Assembly (NCBI GenBank): GCA_036389035.1
Contig: DASVQQ010000036.1
Location: 1-41,560, forward strand
Reading direction: 5' to 3'
Source: Jatrophihabitans sp.
GTDB lineage: Bacteria > Actinomycetota > Actinomycetes > Mycobacteriales > Jatrophihabitantaceae
DNA: 41,560 nt
Made by a program: the position numbers and the translations under genes. Under the pieces are notes generated by a model. It worked only from the letters and a program-made list of their open reading frames with translations. It made no database searches and was not told the DNA's origin. Shown here in pieces: positions 1 to 6,933 of the stretch (position 1 is the stretch's first letter; each line of letters opens with the position of its first letter).

Positions 1-178
1 CGCCATGGATGCCGGCCTCAGCTCCCCGCTGTTCTGGGGGGCGCTGGCTGTGGCCCTGGCCATCGCCTTCGTCGTCACCGTGCCGGTGAACCGCTGGCTC
101 ATCAGCCGGGGCAAGGGCCACGCCGTCGTCCACCAGTTCCATGGTGGGGATGACGCCCACGCTCACGGCAGCCACTGA
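1..178 (+). CDS. DUF4396-like membrane protein, C-terminal end only (partial)
   Basis: An open frame enters from the left edge and stops at TGA 176-178, giving the last 58 residues. They show one hydrophobic segment (about residues 8-30 of the visible part), then a VNRWLISRGKGHAV stretch and a short His/Asp-rich tail ending in HAHGSH. The phrase VNxWLIxRG after the last helix is what I associate with DUF4396 membrane proteins, whose function is unknown. The His-rich tail could bind metal, but that is a guess. The gene converges on the sensor kinase, whose open frame runs antisense through this whole segment. Confidence 0.55.
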   Translation, partial: AMDAGLSSPLFWGALAVALAIAFVVTVPVNRWLISRGKGHAVVHQFHGGDDAHAHGSH

Positions 179-1435
179 GGCCCGACCGTGCCAGGAGGAC
201 CCCCAGCGCGCCGGCTGCGGGTCCTCCTCGGGTGGCGGGCCGGCCCGCTCCGGAGCCATCGCCCGGTCCGGGAGCCAGATGACGAAGCTGCTTCCGACCC
301 CGAGCTGGCTGAACAGGGCCAGCCGCCCTTCGTAGCTCTCGACGATCTGCCGGGCGATCGCCAGCCCGAGTCCGGACCCGCGGGTCGCGACGGCCTCGGA
401 GTTGCTGCCCCGGTGAAAGCGGTCAAAGACCCGGTCCTGATCGACGTCGGCGACTCCAGGGCCCTGATCGGTGACCGCCGCCCACGCCCAGCCGCCGCGG
501 CTTCCCACCCCGACCGTGAGAACGCTGCCGACCGGCGCCAGGCGGACGGCGTTGGAGAGCAGGTTCGACAGCGCGCGGTCCAGGGACTCGGTGTCGGCAT
601 ACACGACGGGCCCGGAAGGCAGTCGCAGGTCCAGCCGGATCCCCCGCTCGCCGGCGAGCAGGCGGTACTGCTCGGCGGCGTCCCGGGCCACCGCGGCCAG
701 ATCGACCTCACGGTCTCCGAAGGCCGCCGAGCGGGTCCGGGCGGTGGCGAGCAGGTCCTCCAGCAGCCGGCTCATCCGGCGGGTGGCCCGGGTGACCACC
801 GCGGCCGCGTCCCGGCGCTCCTGCGTGGTGGAGGCGTCATTGCCGAGCACCGCCTCGACGTTGGCCTGGATCACCGCGACGGGATTGCGCAGCTCGTGCG
901 AGACGTCCTCGACGAGCCTGCGCTCGGCCCGGAAGGCGGCCTCGAGCCGCTCGAGCATGTTGTCGATGGTGCTGGCAAGGGTGTGCAGCTCGTCGCGCGG
1001 GCCGGTTGCCCCGATCCGTCGGGAGAGGTCGGTGGCGGTGATGTCCCTGGTCGTGGTGGTGATCATCTCGACCGGCCGCAGGGCGCGTCCGGCCACCCAC
1101 CAACCGATGGCCAGGCTGAGCACGAACATGATCGCGAGCGCGGCGATCGAGTAGTTGCGCAACGTGTTCAGCGCGGTGAAGTTGACCGCCCGCTGAACAC
1201 TGGCCAGGTCCGCGGCCTGGAACTGCTCCCCCGGTCGGTAGACGACCGTGCCACCGGAGGTCCGGGTGAACTTCTTCACCGTCACCGCGTCCAGGGGTGC
1301 GGCGTCGATCGTCCGCGACAGGGCGAGATACACCGCCGCCAGGATCGTCGCGGTGATGCCGAACAGGAGCGCGGAGTAGGTCAGCGCCAGCCGCATCCGG
1401 ATGGTCCGCAACCACGGCGGCAGCCTGGCGATCAC
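1..1435 (-). CDS. Two-component sensor histidine kinase, OmpR partner (no stop within window)
   Basis: Membrane histidine kinase that should phosphorylate the response regulator encoded just upstream. The GTG start at 1435 overlaps the regulator's stop as GTGA, so translation is probably coupled. Visible order: transmembrane helix about 15-40, short extracytoplasmic domain 41-94, second helix 95-117, HAMP about 118-170, H box EDVSHELRNPV with His180, N box around N290-N295 (SNLLSNAVRLAP), G1 DQGPG at 323-327 and G2 GSGLGLAI at 353-360. The ATPase core ends near residue 389 (base 269). The frame then stays open for another 89 codons to the left edge, running antisense through the DUF4396 gene, so the true stop is not in the window. 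The stimulus cannot be read from the small outer domain. Confidence 0.88.
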   Translation of the reverse strand, partial: MIARLPPWLRTIRMRLALTYSALLFGITATILAAVYLALSRTIDAAPLDAVTVKKFTRTSGGTVVYRPGEQFQAADLASVQRAVNFTALNTLRNYSIAALAIMFVLSLAIGWWVAGRALRPVEMITTTTRDITATDLSRRIGATGPRDELHTLASTIDNMLERLEAAFRAERRLVEDVSHELRNPVAVIQANVEAVLGNDASTTQERRDAAAVVTRATRRMSRLLEDLLATARTRSAAFGDREVDLAAVARDAAEQYRLLAGERGIRLDLRLPSGPVVYADTESLDRALSNLLSNAVRLAPVGSVLTVGVGSRGGWAWAAVTDQGPGVADVDQDRVFDRFHRGSNSEAVATRGSGLGLAIARQIVESYEGRLALFSQLGVGSSFVIWLPDRAMAPERAGPPPEEDPQPARWGSSWHGRASVAAVSVGVIPTMELVDDGVALAPADEPAVHRHGDDEGDGQGHSQRPPEQRGAEAGIHG

Positions 1436-2142
1436 GACACGGCCCCGGCGGGCTCCTCGGCGCGCAGCCGGTAGCCGCGGCCGATCAGCGTCTCGAGCAG
1501 TTGCGTCTCGCCTGCCACGCTGAGCTTGCGGCGCAACGTCCCCACCGTCACCCGGACGGTCTGGGTGAACGGGTCGGCGTTCTCGTCCCAGACGTGTTCG
1601 AGCAGTTCCTCGGAGGAGACCAGGTGGCCCGGACGGCTCAGCAGGTACCGCAGCACCGCGAACTCCTTGAGGGTCAGCTTGAGCTCGCGGTCTCCCCGGT
1701 GCGCCAGGTGCCGGGAGGAGTCCAGTCGAACCGGCCCCACCGTGAGCACCGAGGTGGCCCCGCTGGACTCCCGCCGCAGCACGGCTCGTAACCGGGCCGC
1801 CAGCTCGGCCAGCGCGAACGGCTTGACCAGGTAGTCATCGGCGCCGACGTCCAGGCCCAGCACCCGGTCGGTCAGCGAGCTGCGAGCCGTGAGCATGACT
1901 ATCCGCAGGTCCTTGCCGGACAGGCACGCCACCCGTCCGCCGCGGATGCCGCGGGCAAGGTCGAAGCCGTCTCCGTCCGGAAGGTTGATGTCCAGCAGCG
2001 CGGCGTCGTACTCGGCCAGGCCCAGCTTGTCGCGCGCCTCGGCGGCGCTGGCGGCCAGATCGACGGCGTAGCCCTCTCGGGCCAGCCCGACCTTGAGGGC
2101 GCTGGCCAGGCCCTCCTCGTCCTCCACGATCAGCAACCGCAT
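1432..2142 (-). CDS. OmpR/PhoB-family response regulator
   Basis: Response regulator of 236 residues. The receiver domain (about 1-120) carries the acidic pair in VEDEE, the phospho-acceptor Asp51 in LLDINLPDG and the conserved Lys in LVKPFA. A winged-helix DNA-binding domain follows (about 135-228, with LTLKEFAVLRYLLSRPG and IGRGYRLR). The receiver has a short insertion (GGRVACLSGKDLR) ahead of the IVMLTAR strand, which is longer than usual. The ATG at 2142 is preceded by GGAAAGGAG at good spacing. It is first in a two-gene operon with the histidine kinase. Target genes are unknown; the neighbouring MoxR/VWA operon has its own direction and spacing and is not obviously under its control. Confidence 0.95.
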   Translation of the reverse strand: MRLLIVEDEEGLASALKVGLAREGYAVDLAASAAEARDKLGLAEYDAALLDINLPDGDGFDLARGIRGGRVACLSGKDLRIVMLTARSSLTDRVLGLDVGADDYLVKPFALAELAARLRAVLRRESSGATSVLTVGPVRLDSSRHLAHRGDRELKLTLKEFAVLRYLLSRPGHLVSSEELLEHVWDENADPFTQTVRVTVGTLRRKLSVAGETQLLETLIGRGYRLRAEEPAGAVS

Positions 2143-2318
2143 CTCAGGGCCGACTCCTTTCCCTGCCGCTGCCGGCCGCCGTCCGCGACCCGAGCGTGGT
2201 ACACCGCCTTACGCACGGGCAGGTCCCGAAGTTCCAGCGAACCCCGGTTCGGCCGGCGGTGGCAGGGTGTGCTTATCCAGGTACTGGCAGAACCCCTCTC
2301 GATCGGCGGACCCTTCCG

Positions 2319-2402
2319 GCGCGCCCGGATCTGCCGGGTGGCTTCTCCACCGGCCCGGATCTGCCGGGTGGCTCATCCGCCCGCCAGGATCTGCCGGGCG
2401 AC
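2319..2402. repeat. 30-bp tandem repeat (3 copies) over the 3' end of the protease gene
   Basis: GGATCTGCCGGG recurs at 2327, 2357 and 2387, an exact 30-base period. The copy at 2387 lies inside the protease gene (last codons, RQILAGG); the other two lie beyond its stop. The first two copies contain CCCGG-ATCTG-CCGGG, a small 5-bp hairpin; in the third the left arm reads CCAGG. The rest of 2143-2372, between the response regulator start and the protease stop, shows only the regulator's ribosome binding site. Confidence 0.85.
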
Positions 2403-3359
2403 CTCGACGGCGCGATCGATCGGCACGGCGAAGCCGATGCCGATGTTGCCGGACCGGGCTCCGCCCAGGGTCGCGATGGAGGTGTTGATGCCGATGACGC
2501 GACCCGCCAGGTCGACCAGCGGTCCGCCGGAGTTGCCGGGGTTGATAGAGGCATCGGTCTGGATCATCGCCGCCGCGGTCGAACGGCGGTCCAGGGCGCT
2601 GACCACTCCGGAGGTGACGGTTCCGTTGAGTCCGAGCGGTGAGCCCACGGCGATGACGGGCTGGCCGATCCGCAGGTCGGCGCTAACGCCGAGCCGGGCA
2701 GGCGCCAGATCGTCGCCGGAGTCAGCGCGCAGCACCGCGATGTCGTTCTCCTGATCGCTGCCCACCACCGTGGCGGGCACGCTGCGGCCGGAGGCGAGCA
2801 CCAGGGAGACGGCGCGTGCCCCGGCCACCACGTGGTGGTTGGTCAGGACGTGGCCCGCGCCGTCGAAGACGACGCCCGAGCCGCTGCCACGGCCCGCGCG
2901 CACCTGGACCACGCTGGGCAGGATCCGCGCGGCTGCGGTCTCGGCGCCGGCGGTGGCCGGGTTGCCGCCCGCGGGAGCGCCACGCTGCTGCACGATCACA
3001 GCGCCCGCACGGTCGGTCATCCGGTCCGCGCTGAGGACCACACCCGCCCCCGAGACCCCGCCCGCCAGCACTGCCGCGGCCAGCACGGCGGCCAGTCGCG
3101 GTCGTGCTCGATCACCGGGCGCGGCGGGTGGACCGGGCGCGAAGGGTGGACCGGGCGCGAAAGGTGGGCTGGGCGCGAAGGGCGCGGCTGGTGCGGCTGG
3201 TGCGGGCGGGCCAGGAAAGGTGGCGGCCGGTCCCGCGCCGGTCAGGCGAGAGACCGGTTGCGGCAACGGATCGGACCGGGCGGGCGGCGGCCCGGTCTCC
3301 CAGGTGAGCTCAGGTCCGGCGGGGGTGCCGAGCCCGCGGGGGCTGTCGGAAGTCGGCAT
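2373..3359 (-). CDS. Membrane-anchored trypsin-like (S1C, HtrA-type) serine protease without PDZ domain
   Basis: Protein of 328 residues from ATG 3359, chosen because GGAGAGGA lies just upstream; a longer frame runs back into the preceding VWA gene. Order: cytoplasmic Pro/Ala-rich region 1-84 with PPFAPG-type repeats, one transmembrane helix about 87-110, then a trypsin-fold domain to the end. The catalytic triad is visible: His176 in LTNHHVV, Asp206 in ENDIAVL and Ser277 in GNSGGP. HtrA-family proteins usually carry a PDZ domain after the protease; this one ends right after the protease domain (RQILAGG), so it lacks one. It probably cleaves envelope proteins outside the membrane. It is the last gene of the MoxR-DUF58-VWA operon, 28 bases after the VWA stop. 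Confidence 0.9.
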   Translation of the reverse strand: MPTSDSPRGLGTPAGPELTWETGPPPARSDPLPQPVSRLTGAGPAATFPGPPAPAAPAAPFAPSPPFAPGPPFAPGPPAAPGDRARPRLAAVLAAAVLAGGVSGAGVVLSADRMTDRAGAVIVQQRGAPAGGNPATAGAETAAARILPSVVQVRAGRGSGSGVVFDGAGHVLTNHHVVAGARAVSLVLASGRSVPATVVGSDQENDIAVLRADSGDDLAPARLGVSADLRIGQPVIAVGSPLGLNGTVTSGVVSALDRRSTAAAMIQTDASINPGNSGGPLVDLAGRVIGINTSIATLGGARSGNIGIGFAVPIDRAVEVARQILAGG

Positions 3360-3387
3360 GAGAGGTCCTCTCCAAAGTGGCGGGTGG

Positions 3388-4338
3388 TCAGATGAGGCGG
3401 GAGAACCAGCGCAGTGACAGGGCGCCGGCGCCCAGGGCGAGCAGCAGGCCAAGGGCGGCGAGGTAGGCGGTCACCTCGCGCTCCTCGGTGCGCCAGCCGA
3501 TCGAGGAGTTGATGTCGGAGTAGACGCCGCGCAGCTCCGCGCTGCTCTCGGCGGTGTAGGCGGTGCCGCCGGTGCCCTCGGCAAGGTCGCGCAGGGCCTC
3601 GTGGTCGACCGGAACGCGCAGCTGGCGTCCGCCGTTCTCGATCGTTCCGTCGGGGGTTCCGTAGGCGATGGTGGACACCGGCAGCTCGGCGGCCAGAGCG
3701 GCGGCGGCGGCCTGCTCCGGTGAACGGCCCGAGCTGTTGGCCCCGTCGGAGAGCAGCACCAGGCGGGTCGGGGCCGGCTCATCAGCGGCCTCGGTGGCGA
3801 AGCGTCGCATCTCGCTGAGGGAACTGAAGACGGCCTCGCCGATGGCCGTTCCCCCGCCGCCGAGAGTGAGCGCGTCGATCCGGTCCCGGACCTCGTCGTG
3901 GTCGGTGCTGGGCGGCGCCACCGTCGCGGCCGTCCCGGCGAAGGTGACGATGCCGACGTTCATGCTGTCGGGCAGTTCCTCGACGAACGCGCCGGCCGCG
4001 GTCTTGGCGGCCTCCAGCCGGTTCGGCGCCACGTCCGTGGCCGCCATGGATCCGGAGACGTCGATGGCGACCAGCACCGTGGCCCGGTCATAAGGCACCC
4101 GGAGGGAGAGTTCGGGTCGCGCCGCTGCCAGCCCCATCGAGGCCAGGGCCAGCAGCACCAAGGCCGCCGGGACGTGCCGGCGCCACCCTGGACGCCGGGG
4201 CACCACGCGTTCGAGCATCGGCAGGCTGGCGAACCGAACGGCGTAGCGCTGCCGGCGCCTCTGGACCAGGACGTAGGCCAGCGCGAGGCCGGCGACCGGC
4301 AGCAGTGCCAACAGCCAGAGCGGTGTCAGAAAGGTCAT
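3388..4338 (-). CDS. VWA-domain membrane protein (BatA-like)
   Basis: Protein of 316 residues with two N-terminal helices (about 4-24 and 55-73), a von Willebrand A domain (about 87-270) and a C-terminal helix (about 291-309). The MIDAS metal site is visible as DVSGS at 93-97, with a later Thr in GGGTAIGEAV and an Asp in LLSDGAN. MoxR-DUF58-VWA operons encode a MoxR ATPase that acts with VWA proteins, generally seen as a metal-insertion or complex-assembly chaperone system. The start overlaps the DUF58 stop as ATGA (4335-4338), so the genes are translationally coupled. The client protein is unknown; the downstream HtrA-like protease may work on the same surface. Confidence 0.92.
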   Translation of the reverse strand: MTFLTPLWLLALLPVAGLALAYVLVQRRRQRYAVRFASLPMLERVVPRRPGWRRHVPAALVLLALASMGLAAARPELSLRVPYDRATVLVAIDVSGSMAATDVAPNRLEAAKTAAGAFVEELPDSMNVGIVTFAGTAATVAPPSTDHDEVRDRIDALTLGGGGTAIGEAVFSSLSEMRRFATEAADEPAPTRLVLLSDGANSSGRSPEQAAAAALAAELPVSTIAYGTPDGTIENGGRQLRVPVDHEALRDLAEGTGGTAYTAESSAELRGVYSDINSSIGWRTEEREVTAYLAALGLLLALGAGALSLRWFSRLI

Positions 4339-5279
4339 GAGCTTCTCCTCGCGGGGTGGCGTGCCGGAATCCGGCGACGGGAGCGGATGAATCGGGACAG
4401 CTCGCGCACCCAGTCGCCATCGGTGCGCAGCAGCAGGTGGCCCGCGCGCGCCGCGGCCACCGCCGCGGCGGTCTGCTGCCGGTGCGCGGCCGCGGCGACG
4501 GCGTAGGCCGAACGGACCCGGCGGTCGCCCGTGCTCACCTCGCGCTGCCGCCCGGACTCCGGGTCGACGAGGACGAGCTGCCCGACCGGGGGAAGTTCCA
4601 GCTCGCGCGGGTCGAGCACCTCGACGACGACGACGTCGTGACGGGCCGCCAGGCGGCGGAGCGGGTCCTCCCAGTCGAAGGGCCGCGCCAGCGTGCCGGT
4701 GGGGTCGAGCAGGTCCGACACCACGACGCGAAGCCCCGGTCGCCGGTGCCGGCGCGCGAGCACCGTCAGCGCCTCGGCCAGGCCCAGCGGAACCTCGCCG
4801 TCCCGGGTGGCCGGAGCCGCCCGCAGCAAGCGCTGCGCGGCGACGCGCCCAGCGAGCGGCCGGTGCCAGACCAGGCCGTCAGTGGTGAGGGCCAGGACTC
4901 CGAGCCGGTTGCCGGGGGCGTCGGTCAGCAGGCCGACAGCCCCCGCGATCGTGGTGGCCAGCTCAGCCTTCTCGGCGGTCGTCGTCCCGAAGGCCATGCT
5001 GGGTGACTGGTCGAGCAGCAGCCAGGTGCTGAGCTCGTGCTCGGCCCTGGTCAGCCAGACGTGCGGCTCGCGGGCTCGCGCAGTGACGTTCCAGTCGATG
5101 CGCCGCACGTCGTGCCCGGGCAGGTAACGGGTCAACTCCTCGGCCTCGCCGCCCGGGCCTAGCCGCAGGCCGGCGTGGTCGCCGTGCAGCAGCCCGTCCA
5201 GGCGGCGGCGAACGGTGAGGTCGAGACCGCGAAAGCGCGGAAGGGCGCCTGAGCGGTCGGCCGGCGGCGCGGTGCTCAC
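4335..5279 (-). CDS. DUF58 domain protein (MoxR-operon partner)
   Basis: Soluble protein of 314 residues. The DUF58 signature is clear: RYLPGHDVRRIDWNVTAR at about 50-68, preceded by the GLRLGPGGEAEELTRY region. A degenerate VWA-like fold follows, where LLLDQSPSM replaces a full DxSxS site. The GTG start at 5279 overlaps the MoxR stop as GTGA (5276-5279), and its own stop overlaps the VWA start, so the three genes form one coupled unit. Function in the MoxR system is probably as adaptor between ATPase and VWA protein; this is inferred from conserved gene order. Nothing in the sequence tells which protein the system assembles. Confidence 0.92.
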   Translation of the reverse strand: MSTAPPADRSGALPRFRGLDLTVRRRLDGLLHGDHAGLRLGPGGEAEELTRYLPGHDVRRIDWNVTARAREPHVWLTRAEHELSTWLLLDQSPSMAFGTTTAEKAELATTIAGAVGLLTDAPGNRLGVLALTTDGLVWHRPLAGRVAAQRLLRAAPATRDGEVPLGLAEALTVLARRHRRPGLRVVVSDLLDPTGTLARPFDWEDPLRRLAARHDVVVVEVLDPRELELPPVGQLVLVDPESGRQREVSTGDRRVRSAYAVAAAAHRQQTAAAVAAARAGHLLLRTDGDWVRELSRFIRSRRRIPARHPARRSS

Positions 5280-6283
5280 GCGACCGAGGCCAGGCTCTGG
5301 TCATCCGGGGCGACCCGGGGCCGCGGGATGACATCCACGATCGACTGGACGACCGCACGCGGGTCGACCCCTTCGGCGACCGCGTCGAAGGACAGCACGA
5401 GCCGGTGGGCCAGGACGTCACCGGCGATGTCAACGACGTCATTGGGCAGCACGTAGTCACGACCGCGCAGGATCGCGAGCGCTCGCGCCGCGGCGATCAG
5501 GCCCAGGGTTCCTCGGGCACTCGCGCCGTACTCGAGCACCCCGCCCAGTGCCAGGCCGAACCGCTGCGGGTCGCGGGTGGCCATGACCAGCTGCACGGCG
5601 TAGTGGGCGACGGCGTGGTGGACGAACACCGCGTCGGTCTGCTCCTGCAGCGCGACGAGGTCGGCCACCGTGAGGATCTGCTTCGCCTTCGGCGGCGCGA
5701 CGCTCATCCGTTGGACGATGGTCAGCTCGTCGAGCTCGTCGGCATGACCGACGTCGACCTTCAGCAGGAACCGGTCCCGCTGGGCCTCCGGAAGGACGTA
5801 CACCCCCTCGGTCTCGATGGGGTTCTGGGTGGCGAGGACCAGGAACGGCGGAGGCAGCTGGTAGGTGTCGCCGCCGATGCTCACCTGGCGCTCGGCCATG
5901 GCTTCGAGCAGGGCCGACTGCACCTTGGCCGGCGCCCGGTTGATCTCATCCGCCAGCACCAGGTTGGCGAAGATCGGGCCGAGCTCGGTGTCGAAGCGCT
6001 CGGTCGAGGGCCGCCACACCTGGGTGCCGACGATGTCGGCGGGCATCAGGTCCGGGGTGAACTGCAACCGCGAGAAGGTGCCGCCGAAAACGTCGGCCAA
6101 GGTGCGGACCGCGAGCGTCTTGGCCACCCCGGGCACCCCCTCGAGCAGGACGTGCCCGCGGGCGAGCAGGCCGATCAGCATCCGCTCGACCATGGGGTCC
6201 TGGCCGACGACGACCCTTTTGATCTCGAAGAGAGTGCGCTCCAGGGCCAGGGTCGCCGCGGGGCGGGTGGTGTGTTCGCTCAT
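5276..6283 (-). CDS. MoxR-family AAA+ ATPase
   Basis: AAA+ ATPase of 335 residues. Walker A is GVPGVAKT (49-56), Walker B LVLADE (108-113), sensor 1 ATQNP (151-155), and a lid/arginine region follows. MoxR ATPases work as chaperone-like motors with DUF58 and VWA proteins, which follow here with 4-base overlaps. The start is ATG 6283: it shares one base with the stop of the small secreted-protein gene (TGATG), and homology begins here. A much longer frame is open upstream to 6844, but that part is a shadow of the secreted-protein gene in another frame. Confidence 0.95.
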   Translation of the reverse strand: MSEHTTRPAATLALERTLFEIKRVVVGQDPMVERMLIGLLARGHVLLEGVPGVAKTLAVRTLADVFGGTFSRLQFTPDLMPADIVGTQVWRPSTERFDTELGPIFANLVLADEINRAPAKVQSALLEAMAERQVSIGGDTYQLPPPFLVLATQNPIETEGVYVLPEAQRDRFLLKVDVGHADELDELTIVQRMSVAPPKAKQILTVADLVALQEQTDAVFVHHAVAHYAVQLVMATRDPQRFGLALGGVLEYGASARGTLGLIAAARALAILRGRDYVLPNDVVDIAGDVLAHRLVLSFDAVAEGVDPRAVVQSIVDVIPRPRVAPDDQSLASVA

Positions 6284-6582
6284 CAGAGGTCTCCGGTGGA
6301 TTCGCTTGTGGGCACGGTTGATTCGCCTGTGGGCGCGGTGGATTCGCTGGCCGGCACGGTTGATTCGCTGGCTGGGGCGGGGCAGTCGATGCCAGCAGCG
6401 GCCGCCGGCGAATCCTCGATCACGGTCGCGTAGCCGGTCTCGATCACACCGTTCGGCGAGCCGGCCGCCGACGCTGCCCCGGTGCCGGTGATGAGCGCCA
6501 GGCCGCCCAGCATCACGGCGAGGACAGCGCGTCTCGGGGCCCGCCGAGGTTTGGTTGTTCGGTGGTTCAAGGTGGTGGTCAC
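6283..6582 (-). CDS. Small secreted protein with Ser/Thr-rich tandem-repeat tail
   Basis: A 99-residue protein from GTG 6582, which has GGAGGAGATCCA directly upstream; the same frame is open further back to 6834 but without a good start. The N-terminus is basic (TTKPRRAPRRA) and followed by a hydrophobic core and AASA cleavage motif near residue 38, a normal signal peptide. The mature part is about 60 residues with a single Cys, ending in imperfect repeats of ESTVPAS type encoded by a 21-bp tandem array. The stop overlaps the MoxR start by one base, so it leads the MoxR operon. No family is recognised. It may be a surface peptide handled by the MoxR/VWA/protease set, but that is inference from position. 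Confidence 0.7.
   Translation of the reverse strand: MTTTLNHRTTKPRRAPRRAVLAVMLGGLALITGTGAASAAGSPNGVIETGYATVIEDSPAAAAGIDCPAPASESTVPASESTAPTGESTVPTSESTGDL
6296..6379. repeat. 21-bp tandem repeat, 4 copies, in coding sequence
   Basis: Four consecutive 21-base units at 6296-6316, 6317-6337, 6338-6358 and 6359-6379, each with G(T/G)GATTCG at the start and differing at a few positions. The period is a multiple of three, so copy number changes would only lengthen or shorten the Ser/Thr tail of the secreted protein. Confidence 0.9.
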
Positions 6583-6648
6583 TGGATCTCCTCCGTCTTC
6601 GACGTCCCTTGGTCGGGACTGCCACCACTTCAGCAAGGGAGGTAGAAA

Positions 6649-6768
6649 ATGACCGGCAAGCCGAGCGAAAGCCGAACGAAAGCGCTCCTGAGCACTGTGT
6701 CGACGGCATTGCCGCACAGCCGCGGAGACCCGTCGGTTCCGCTTCGTGAGCGAAGGCAGTTCGGCTGA
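6649..6768 (+). CDS. Possible small ORF, 39 residues, unknown
   Basis: ATG 6649 sits behind AAGGGAGGT at ideal distance and opens a 39-codon frame ending at TGA 6768. The peptide is basic and Ser/Thr-rich with no hydrophobic segment or known motif. It lies in the 351-base gap between the divergent secreted-protein and sugar-dehydrogenase genes. The strong ribosome binding site is the only argument; codon bias gives little help at this length. The rest of the gap shows a short palindrome at 6791-6803 (TAGGAG-T-CTCCTA) that might be an operator. Confidence 0.3.
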   Translation: MTGKPSESRTKALLSTVSTALPHSRGDPSVPLRERRQFG

Positions 6769-6933
6769 TAGGACCGCCCTGGCCTGCCGGTAGGAGTCTC
6801 CTAAGTTCTGCCTGCAACCGACGTCCGAGGGCACGGGAGGTCACAGCGGCCTAATAGCCTGGAATCCTGGCCGGACAAACGTCTGCCGGACCGTGGCGAA
6901 CGAGATCAGTCGAAAGGGTGGGCACATGATCAA

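Noticed and set aside
188..1474. 428-codon plus-strand open frame
   Set aside because: It is the antisense of the histidine kinase, whose HAMP, H, N and G boxes are unmistakable. High GC makes such shadow frames common.
6284..6844. N-terminal extension of MoxR to a 522-residue protein
   Set aside because: The extra 186 residues are the secreted-protein gene in another frame; ATG 6283 fits the family start and overlaps that gene's stop.
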